From Amaranthus tricolor (taxonomy: Eukaryota; Streptophyta; Magnoliopsida; Caryophyllales; Amaranthaceae): a DNA stretch of 64,000 bases. Below the pieces are notes generated by a model that was not told the DNA's origin, ran no database searches, and saw nothing but the letters and a program-made list of their open reading frames with translations. Positions 42,462 to 54,400 of this stretch are shown here, in pieces. How positions within the stretch are numbered: the first letter of the stretch is position 1; each line of letters begins with the position of its first letter. The translations under genes and the position numbers were made by a program. The stretch covers positions 8,837,612 to 8,901,611 of the forward strand of contig NC_080062.1 of the NCBI RefSeq assembly GCF_026212465.1. Reading direction: 5' to 3'.

Positions 42462-45400
42462 TCACTCAAGTTCCTTGAGAAAGTCAATATTGTCAACAAA
42501 TACCTGCAGCATTAAACATAGTGTAAATTGCATCACATAACTGGGCAAGTTCAATAAATACAACTGGCAATAAACCTTTAGAAAATAGAAGCCAAAAAAA
42601 TGGCATGTCAGAACAGAGTTAGAAATGCCATCAACGTTCGTCCATATTTATGTGACATCGTTTGTACCTTGTAAGGGAAGGTGCAATAAGTTAAAAAAAA
42701 CTTATCTATAATTTCCACCAAAGGAATTCAGTGAGAATGAGTCTTTGAATCAAGCGCAGTTATTTATGTGAAGTTGCTGATGATGTTTGCTGTCAAAGGT
42801 CGATCAGAAACAACCTCTTTGCTTATACAAGGATAAGGTTGTCTGCATCTGACCCCCAAGCTTCGTTTAGCTGGGAGCCACTTGAGAACATTGTGGTAAT
42901 GGGTGTTGTTGATCTTCTGTGATAATATATTTGAGTTGAGTTGAGTACATCTCATTGATTAGTTGAAGTATCTTTGCCCATCTATATTTAATTCAAAGTA
43001 GCATCTACATACCTTTAATAAGAAACTTTATTTTCGTGACAAACTTAGTTGATTTCTTTAGGATTCAACTTTAGGAAAGATTAGGATGAAAGGGTGAGAA
43101 GAATAGAAAAAAGAGAAAAGTAAGAAAATTGTAGAAGTGCTGAAACGATACAACCACATTAAGAAAACTTTAGTAGTGCTGAAACACTAAAGCCGCACTT
43201 TAGGCGCAGTAAGAAAACTGAAAGCCTGAACTGCTGGAATGATTTTTTTTTTTCCATTATGCTGCAAATCTTAGGTTTTGAACTAATGAACTAAGTCAAA
43301 ATGACTAGCGAAATCAACAGAAAATCTTATGTACAATGAATTTGACAATATTGAGGCCTATTTGTTATCTTGGAGGTGGTGAGACTGGTATGCTAATTCT
43401 CTCTTCACCCCTGCCTTGCTGAAACTCAGCAGAAGCATTAAAGTAATGCTACACTAATCCTATAGTAAATGATTTGGCGAAGTACTAATTTTGTTTAAAT
43501 AGGGAATAACATTATGTGCACGTCAACTATACATCCCCAAGTCCAGATAGCACAAGGATCTAAAACCTACATGTCAATTACCAGGCATCATGAGACCAAA
43601 TTTACCCTCTGAAATTAAATCTTTATGTAAATGGTCAAGTCAATGAGACAATTAGCAAACTGAATCATTGGAGTTAGTAACTAACTAATTTTTACAATTA
43701 TGTAGCTTATACACCAACAATAATGTCAAAATCTTAATCCCAATTATCAAAATATGAGGTAGGCTACATGAATCATAACAAATTAGTATATGAGATCATT
43801 TGTGACAATCCGCATTCTCTATTTGTTCCTATCTAACACAGCAACACTAAATGATTCCACCATATCTTTATATATCCTTATCCCCCCTCCAAGTCAGTTT
43901 CGGTCTCCCTCAAGGCCTCAACCTCTTGTACAGTTTTCATCAGTTCGTTTTCCCAATCATCACATATGCTAAGCCAACAAAATCGATCCTCCTTCATGTT
44001 ATCAGCACTATCTTCCAGACTTCCACACCTAATTATTCTAACTAACAACTGCGGTTAGAGAAATTGTGTTGAAAATACCTCAGCCAACACATAAGGGCCT
44101 TAACAGTGTAACTTTATTCAAATTGTAAAAGTTAAAAACCAACAGTTTCATGAGGATATGTAAGAATATCCTTGTACTATAAAGTTGCCGCTAAGAAGCA
44201 AAACCAAAAAAATTTCAAGCTGAAACGAAAAATCATTTACATACTCTAAATGGATAAATTATTAAAAAAAATCTAACTATTGACCATTAGTTCGAAATAA
44301 ACCACTATATTAAAAATTCAAAATAATCCCAACTTTTTGAAATAGACTTGGCTAAAAAAATTACCCGCAATATAGGTTTTTCAATGAAAAAGAAAAACAA
44401 AAACCCACCCAAGGTCCTCAACACAACCCCTTCCCCTACAGCCAGCTACCCCACCCCTCCCCTCTCCAGCCAGCTGTAAGCTGCCCCACCTGCTCCCTTC
44501 TCCAGCCAGCTGCACCATTAGTGAACCACCCACCCTCCCCTCTCACAATTTAGTTTTTATTTTTATATTAAGATCAGCGATTAGTTGAATTGATTAGCTA
44601 AAAAATTGTTTGATTCATATTTCAATTGCTTATTTTTGTTAATTTGTATTTGGAAGCATTATATTACTTGTGTTAACCAACTATTAAATTAGGTTTTAGG
44701 TTTTTGATAATTTATTGTTCATTCCATTTACATTTATGTCTGATGCTGTTAACGTTGTTCTTGGGAAAAAATGAAGGGTGTAGTGCTCGCTATCAGCAAC
44801 TGTTTTTTTTGTGATAGGTCATAGGTGTGTGGTTAATCTTTGAGGTTAATTGGAAAATTCATTGAGTGGCACTTCTCAGTCAGATTTTGATTGTAATTGG
44901 GATGATTTACTTTGCAGCCTGAAATGTATCTAATGCTGGGTGAGGAGAGTTTTTCAGGTGGGGGAGGGGTGCTACTTAGTGGGGGCCACGGGGTGGGAAT
45001 GAAAGTGGGGAGACAGATTCATTGGGGTTGCTCGGCAGTGATTGCAAGGGGACTAAGGGGCGGCAGGGTGAGAGGGGTGGGTTTTATATATGTTAGAGTT
45101 TCTTTATTCTAAAGGAAAAATTACTGTAAATAATACAACTTTTGCTAGTTTCCCTACAATGATATCAACTTTTGATTAATAATAAATAAAACCAACTTAG
45201 GGAGTTTTTTCCTAGAATAATACCAACTTTATTTTATTAACTAAGTTACCAATTTTTTTTGTCATATAATATCCTATAATTTGATTTTTTACATGTTAGG
45301 GATACTATAGGAAAACTCCCCCTAAGTTGGTATTATTCATGATTAATCAAAAGTTGGTATTATTGTAGGAAAATAAGTTAAAGGTTGTATTATAGCTGGT

Positions 45401-48400
45401 AATTTTTCCTATTTTAAAATCTAAATATATAATTTTTTGACCAGGGTACCTGGGAATATTTTGAGAAGAACCCTATAATAGTTGGAACTATTTTGAGTTG
45501 TCCAATAGTTGGGTTTATTTTAAGCTATTGGGCAATAGTTAGGATTTTTTTGATAATATTTCATATTCTAAGTAAAGTATAAAGCTATTTCATGATTAGA
45601 GTAAGCAGATCATACTGATTTCCAGCCATCTGGATCCAAGCATGCAGTTATCTTGGTATTGATACCAGGCAATGGACCAGGATCAAGTACAACTTTCCCT
45701 CCATTAAGCTTAACTGCATCAGCTGTTTTATAAACATTGTCTGTTCCAATTGCAATCTGACAAAACAAAGATATGTAATGCATATGTAAACATAAATAGT
45801 TAGGAGCAAAGCAAGTTGGATTAGAGGGAGATATTATTGTTCAATACAAACCGCTTCAAGAATGAACTTTTACCTGGGCATAACCATTTCCTTTGTCATA
45901 CTCACGAACTCCATATTTGTAAGTTAACTCCAGTACAGCATTTTTATCCTCCGGACCATAACCCATAATAGCTTTTGTATACTAAAGATAAACAATTTTC
46001 AGTCAACCAGATATTGGACTGATAAAGTAAACCAATAATATGATTAAGGAAAGTTTCCACATTCTACATTAAATAGCTCCTGATTCCCAATTCTTGATCC
46101 AATCAAAGTCAATTGTTTTAAAGAAAAAAAAAATCCTGGATTGAAACATATAGTCACATACAAATGGAAAACCCTACACTAAAATCTACCACATTTGACT
46201 TTTTGTTGACTTTGATTTGCGCACAATAGTAGTATATTGCATTGATGTTGAACTTTTACGTCTTGAAATGATTTGAAAAAGGTGAAAAAATTGGGTTTTG
46301 AACAGAGAATATGGATGGACACAAGGCAGTGATAATGAAGGGAAGAAAGACAGTGCACTCTCAGTAACAAACAATTACAGAGAAGTTGTTCCTAGTAGGC
46401 TCTTAATGAAATGCACAAGGAAACTGAACACTAATACCATCAAACGAGTAATGAAAAGAACATGTAAAGAGTAATGAAAAGCAGAAGCCTAGATGTCCAG
46501 ATGCTTCACAAAAACACCAGTTTTACAGGTACAAATTTTGGCACAAGAGAGAAAACTCTTAGAAAAAGAGTACCAGAACGTATCGATCTCATCATTTTAA
46601 TTAATGTTTTATAATAGACAAATACATCTCATCACCAAGAAGTGCTCATTGCTAGATGAAGCAAGTTACACTAAATACTAAGCCACATGGAGCCACATCA
46701 TATAGCGGCAAAAAGAAAATTCTCTCTGAATGTTATGAATCGAAAGGGGGGACCACAGCTGAGATTTACTTACTCTAGGAGGGAGGACAAGAAGGACAAG
46801 CAAGGATAATGAGTAATGGAAATTTGTATTACCTTATACAGTAGTACTTGTTGTTGGTACTTTAGGAGTACGTTTGCTGTATTTAGAGAAACTTGGATGA
46901 GTAGTAGTATTATATATACTAGGGGATTGTAATGTGTAAGACCATCTTTTGAAATGTGTAATGCCTAGTGCTATTTTGGAGTGAAAGCCACTCGAAGAGC
47001 TTAATCAATCAATTAGTAATATTTCCCTAACCTCTCTTTTACTTGCTCACTGTTTTGTACTATGTTTCACCCCCAACAGCCCCTGCTCCATCACCAAACA
47101 GCCCTTGCTCCACCCACCAAACAGCCCCTGCACCACCCACCACCAGCAGCCACCAGCCCATCTGTTCCGCACCACCACCAGCACCATTACACCAAGCAAT
47201 ACCTAGTGTGAGGCCTGACCACAAAAAATCTCTATGCAATATTTCTGTTACCTTGTTCTCAGGATAATCCATCTTGCGGAGCAGGTCCATGCCATAAGCC
47301 TTCAATTTTAATAAACGAAAACACAAGAACAAAAAAATCAGTGATCTGACAAAATGAACAAACTATGCATTCAATTTAGACTTTATAAAATTGTTGTTAC
47401 CTTGTTATAAAACCTAATAGCACGATCAAGTTCTCCAACTCTAAGCATCACCTTGCAAAGGGGGTCGAATGTAGGTACCCTTTCTATAAGCTCAAACTTA
47501 TAACCATCTGGATCTTCTATATAAGCAATAACAGAACCATTGACTAGAGCAGGATCCATTGTAACCTTACCACCCTTTGACCTTACAAGATCCACTGTTT
47601 TAGCAACCTACATAAGAGAAGTGCCCTTCAATAACTGACAACAATCTCATATCTTGCTGGCAGCAAGAGTTCATTTTTAAAGACATCTCATACCCATGAT
47701 AAAAGGAGCTCTGCCCAAAAGAAAGAGGAAATGATGTTCCAAATGTTAAAAATCTGATGGTGATGACATTACAAAAAGCAAAAGGTTGGCAGTGATGCTA
47801 GTAACTTACAGAAAGATCATTAAGAAGTACTTGTATCAGTCAACTCGCACAATATTAGATAATGCTCTTTGAGTCCCTTTTGAACATGATTTAGGTTATA
47901 GTAAGGAGGAATAAGAATAGTTACAACAAGGCAAGCTGTTCTCCTATTAGGTTCCAAATACACTAATCAGAAGAAACTTATCGACCTAAAAAGTTAAAGG
48001 CAATCCCTCAAACTAGTAAATTGATTTTTACAAAGATATTATTACGTAAAGGGCACAATCCTAAATTCTGAGACTGTATTATCTTCATTGCTAACAAGTT
48101 AAAGCTTATATAAGCTCAGTCTTCACAAATATATCCAACAGTTTTCTTCAAAGCTCAATGTGACACTGAGTATAGTTTCTACTTGTCTAAGCTTAGATCA
48201 AAGACCCTCACGAATACATAGTAGCCTTTAGCATTAAGTGCAGAACAGTCAAAATGTCAAATGAATTTCAGGGAACTCACATCCTCAACAGCAACACCAA
48301 AGTGACCAAAACCAGTTCCAATGTCATATTTGTCAACACCAAAGTCTGCAACCATAATTTTAAAAGTAACACCTTGTCATGTAACTGCAATAAACTGGAT

Positions 48401-51400
48401 TATTCATTATTGCAGAATTTTAGTTTGTAGGCAAAACAGAAATCAAGTAGCAAGAAACTATTTGAGTGGCGAGTATAAAGTGAGGATGTAAGTGGATATT
48501 GTATCACTGTAATTCAAAGCGTTACGAAAAAATAAAATACGAGCATTCGAGACTAAAGAGACTTGCACTTTCCCAGGACATGAGTATGAAACTCACTAAT
48601 TTTGTATATAGAGTATCCTCTTCTAGAATATACTCCCTAACTAGGTACCTCTATCCAATATATGATATTAGCATGCACTTCGCACAACAAAGAAATGAGC
48701 AATAGTATAACGGTTAAAAAAAGTCCACAAGATGATGGACCTTAATTTAATAGCTTTGGAAACAGATGGAGTAAAAGCTAAATAGTATACTGTATGTGAG
48801 TTCAACTGCAAAATGTGACTCTTCAGGTCCATAACCAAGGAAGGCATTGGAATATTTCTCCTCTGGTATGCTTCGTTGCCGTAATACCTTCATTCCTAAG
48901 CACTCTGTATAGAATCTAACATTTCACCAAACTAGTTAGTCACCTTCACAATAAGCAAATGTAAACGCAAATGTTAAAATTGGAAATTTACTTTATAGTT
49001 TTATCCAAATCCCCAACACGATAGACAACATGAAGTAATCTTCGTTTGTCATTTTTAGCCCAATCTACAAAATTTTCATCCTTGATAATGGGGCTTGCTT
49101 GAGCTACATTTCCAGTTGTACCAACCTCAAGAATATTTCTTTCTGGTTTTGACAGTGTAGATTCCTTAAAACCTAACAAATGTGACTGCGAGACAGCTGC
49201 AGCAAATGAAATACATATTAGTGCAAACATATTATTCCTTTCACTACAAAAAAATATAAAATTGCAACCAGAAATTCACGACCATTTTATTTTTATCGCC
49301 AATATGGCGACCAGACACAATTGGTCGGCATTCATGACTAGATGGCGACCAGACATGGATGATCGCCAAATGGTGACCAACTCGCAACCAGATAGGGCGA
49401 CTACTTTGTATTTATTATTATTTTCTTTTTTTAGTGATTTTAGTTTCGTTTAGTATTAGTTGTTGACAAGTGCCAAATTGACCGTAAATTCAAAAAGAAA
49501 ATAGAGAAGATTTTCCCGCCCACATTCATATATCTATGAATAATACACAACCCACAATTTTAACAATACATACCCAATACTTCTAATTTGGTTAGGATTA
49601 ATTATTTTTAAATCAATATTAAATTGTTATTATATTTTATTTCTAATACTATACTAATATGCCTAATACTACACTAATACAAATAGTACTAAACTAAAAC
49701 GACTAACATTATACTAATACGATCAATAATATACTAATACAACTAATATTTTACTAATACACCTACTATTACTCTAATACAACTAACATAACACTAATAC
49801 GACTAATATTATACTAATACATCTAATGCAAAACAAATATGACAAATACTTGAGATAATACAACTAATATTTTACAAAATGATAGGTAAAAAAAAATATG
49901 ACTAAAATCATATTAAGACGGCTAAGAATAAGCTTATACAATGTATACTACTAATATGAGTAATACTAGACTAGCACGACTAAAATAATACTAATATGAC
50001 TAACATTATACAGATACAATAATATACTAATACAACTTATGCTAAACTAATACGATTACTTAATAACAAATAACAAATAATAAATAGTATATAATAAATA
50101 GCCACATGATCGCCATTTGTTATAAATTGGCTACCACCTATCTGTTTTCCATTCGCGATTACTAATAGACATAGTACCATTATGGTCGGCAATGGCTTAT
50201 AGCGACCAAATGGTTTATTGTGACCATACATCTGGTCGCTATAGGCTTATAGCGACCAAATGGCTGCCATTTTGATGGTCTCTATTTTGTGTTAATTTGT
50301 AGTGTTTGCACATCCCGATTTAATACCAGACAATGCCTCAACATCACTAAATCACAAGAAGCATGCTGACTCAAAGGTATTACACATTACAACTTGAAGC
50401 CAAACAAGAGCCACTATAAAAGTTAGCTGGTAGTAGCACCACATCTAACAACTTAATCATTTCATCAATAATGTTTAGACTCTTCATTCTTCTGCCTTGA
50501 CAAATTTGCAACACTAGAGCATGGGTGTGAATACTAGGAAACTTCATTCTGGTCCGATATTAGGGAAAAGAATTTCAGATTTGCTAGTTAAGACACCTGG
50601 ATTTGCATACATAGCAAACAATTGTACTAGAGTCCATGTTGCATAGTTTAACATATATGATCATCCATGCTTAACTTCTTGGAACGAGAGCAAGAAAAAG
50701 TCTAACTTCAAGCAAGACTTTAGACTAATTTGTGAAAGTGGTTTTCTAAGCATGACTTTCAAGTTATATTGTGCCACGTCAAGAAAGATTGTTTTAGTGC
50801 CGCAAATGAAGTCCATAGCACATTGATGACCTAAGAAGCTCCTCAAAAATTCTATATATGATCAACTTTAGGCTCCAAGATAACAAGCATACATTGTATT
50901 GCCTTCATAATAAGGCTTACCAAGAAACTGTTTGACCCAATATCATTTATTTTATTGCCTTGCTTGACTCCACACAAGTGTAAAGAAAAAGGTCTATGGA
51001 TATAAAACTTGGTCCGGTTACTTTTAGTATCATATACGTAACTTAAAATACTCTAAATTTAACCCCCAAAATCATTAACATTTATAGCTAAGCTTTGAAA
51101 AATTATACACAAATCATAATTTAGTTTATACAATGGGATTTTCCAAGTTATCTAAGCTCAACTCATCAGTGCCACCAATAAACTGATGATCAACATGGTT
51201 TACAAGGGACCTATAAGCCTAGTGATCCTCTATTGGAAATATTCAATAATTCAAGTGCACTATTTATACAAGTTATTGAAAAATAGAAGTAGGTTAATTC
51301 GGTAATTGTAGCTGGAGCGGCCCTCTCGATACATTATTAACATTAATAATTATACTTAAGATAAATAATGCGGAAGTATAAAACGCCGAACTGCTAAAAA

Positions 51401-54400
51401 CTGTTTAAACTAAAATCGTTTAAAACATAAGTTAAAAATCTTACAACTGAGAAAATATAACATAAAGTTTGCTTAAATACGATAAAAAAAAAATCAGTAC
51501 AATATAGTCATCAAAGTCATCAAGTAAAATCAATGCAGCTAAGTCCTTGATAAAATAATTAAAGTTGTGGCCTGGATCGAAACCTGAGCTAAATTTTCCT
51601 GCAAAATACTGTCATCCATAATACGGATGATAGCCGATTGCATTGGTCAGCGATAAAGTTGAGTACAATTTCCTCAACAAGCTTATGATGTGATAGTTAA
51701 ATCATGCTTACAAAATAATCATCAAGCACAATATAGAAGGTTATTACTCATTATTGACCTTTATTAAGCTATTAAGTTACATTCTCAATACTCCGAAAGT
51801 TCATTACTGCTACTAAATACTTGGTAACCTTAACGCTTATTCAATCAAGTTCAATTAAACCTCATAACTTTACCATCATAGCACATCACAAAATCACAAC
51901 AATAATAATAACTGATATATGTAAGGGTCTGATTAGGTGAGGACCGTAGTCCTAAACCCGAACTGTGGTGGAGTCGTCACTCCTCTCAATATTGTTATGC
52001 TCGAGACTCCACAGGACGGGTTTTTCTCGGACCCCCTGTCTGACACCGCATTTTACGTGCCGGCTAACACGAACGTCGGGATTTTACATGCTGGTCCATG
52101 GTTCGACGTTACCTTACTATCAGAGTCATACAGTCAATATCATGCAATATTAAACAAGACTCTAAACCGAAATAGTTTACATTCTTATAAGTCAAACTTC
52201 CACTAGTCAAAATTTTGACAATTCTACCCTTTTGATAGAAACAAATTACTAGTATCTTATAAATTAGTATCAATTAAATAATAAATTTTCGTAGCTATAC
52301 TAAGATTCCTGAAGCTAAACTAAGTCTTTTTATGCCATAAATAATCATAAAAGTCAAGGGTAATGTTTCTAAGCACTTAATAACGTATTTTATCAAATAA
52401 CCAAGTAAAATAGTAAAACGGATCTATCATAACTATGAAAAATAATTTGACAAGTTATAAAGGGTCCAAAATCTAAATGAAATGAGTTTTCGACTAAAAA
52501 GTTCAAGAAAAACAACGCTAAGCATTTCAACAAATTAGTTTGACTATTTTACCGATACATCGATTAACAATTCTTTATAATTACTTGAGTCCAAAATAAA
52601 AATTTTATCAAAACACCAAGATGATATGGAATCATTTTAAAGAGATAAGTTTATTTAACCAATAAAATTCATGATTATTATTTTAAATAACTAATACAAT
52701 CATTTTGGCCATAAATCGACATATAAAAAAATAATTAAAGTCCATAGGGTCTACAACAATTTTCCCAAAGGTCATCATGTGATTCAACATGGTACAGGAG
52801 TATGCCAAAAAGTTATAAGTCAAGAAGAGCCCATTTAATATTATTCTTATTTAACTTTTTTTTTCAAATTTATTAAAAAACTTTTAACTTATTTTAAACT
52901 TAAGTAAAATATTTTCTTAGCTATTTCTAATAATTAAGAAAGTATTCAACACCTCTTCCTATTAAAATAATATTTTTAAACGAAAATTCAATTAAATGTT
53001 ATTTTAATGAAGTAAAACTCAAGGAACATATCTAAAATGATATCCTAACTTTTAGCTTTTATAAAGTACTTATAAAATACTCTTTTTAAAATTCCTAGTT
53101 CACATCAATTTTATCTACCAAGATTTCATCACAAAAACATCACTAGATACTCTTTTTAAGTATTTTCTCAATACAAAAGATCATAAAGCTAATATACATG
53201 AAACTTAAAATAATATTTCACATAAAAAGCTTCATATATATCTACATTATCATATTAATCAAAATTTTTCATATTTATAACTTTTTAGAGTGTCCCAAAA
53301 GTATTATTGTTTTTACGAAAATATCATTAAACTGGATATGACTATAATATAACCATGTAAAGTTTAAATGATTAAAATAAAATCATGTTGATCATGCTTT
53401 TTATATTATCAAGTAACCATAAATAAATATCACAAAAGGAGAGAGTTAAGAAAATGTGTACCATTTTCCTCCAAAGGTGATGCTAAACCAAGTAAGAGAA
53501 TAATAATAGGAAAATAAGAACTCAAAGAAATAAGCTCCAAAAGAGAAAGTCCTCAAGGCTCCAAGCTTCAAAGAAGTAGATCTTCAATTACCCAAAAAAA
53601 AAATGATATCCAAGCTCCAAAAGATAATATTTGACTATTCAAAAGTTTATGATTATTGGCTTAAGAAGTGATAAGATCAAGCTCCATCTTCATTTGATTC
53701 TTCAACTAATAAAAAGGGTATAATGTTAGTAAGATGTTAATGAAGTGAAGATATAAGAAAGAATGGTAGAAAGATTTGATGATGGGGGTGCAAGTGATCT
53801 CATGGCTAAGGGGGTATTTATAATGAGTTTTGAGCAACTTTTTAGTTCATAAGATTGTATGAAAAAGAGTGTTAAGAGCATAAAAGAATGTTAACTTGTG
53901 TAAGTGATTTAAACTATGTAAGTGAATGTGTAAGAGTTTTGAGTGTAGAACAAGGTTAACTTATGTAAAGAAATGGTGATAGCTAGTGTAAGTGATGAAC
54001 TTCATGGATTGATGTAGAAAGGATTTTGGTTCATCAAATTTTTTGTTCTAGTTTATACAAGTGAAATGTTTTAGAATAATGGGAAAGTTTGATTAAGGTT
54101 TGATTATAAAAATATGATAATTTACTTAGAAAATTTTGGTTAAAACTATACTTAAAGTTAATAAGAAAAATATAGTTAATTTTTAGGTATAAAACAATTA
54201 AATCAAAGTTGTAAGGTTAAAATGATAAGTAGTAAAGTTAGTTTAAGGAAACGAAATTGAAACGTAACATTTTAACAAAACCGTAAATATAATATTAAAA
54301 TTTTACTTTTCGTAGTGTAAAATAATAAAATAATATTTTAGTGCTTATAAAGAAATTTAAGAATATATTTATTTATTTTTTTAGTTTAATATTTAAAAGA

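Noticed and set aside
46852..47078. LTR-like stretch in GLX1 intron 6, TGTTGG start and CCAACA end
   Set aside because: No matching 5-bp flanks (CTTGT against GCCCC), no primer site or second LTR, so it may be chance.
47043..47332. 74- and 90-codon frames around 47043-47332
   Set aside because: The minus frame contains GLX1 exon 6 but its remainder is intron; the plus frame is a proline-rich reading of a CCACC repeat.
49640..50060. CRISPR-like regular repetition
   Set aside because: Units are contiguous and variable without spacers, and it is inside a plant CACTA element; it is a minisatellite.
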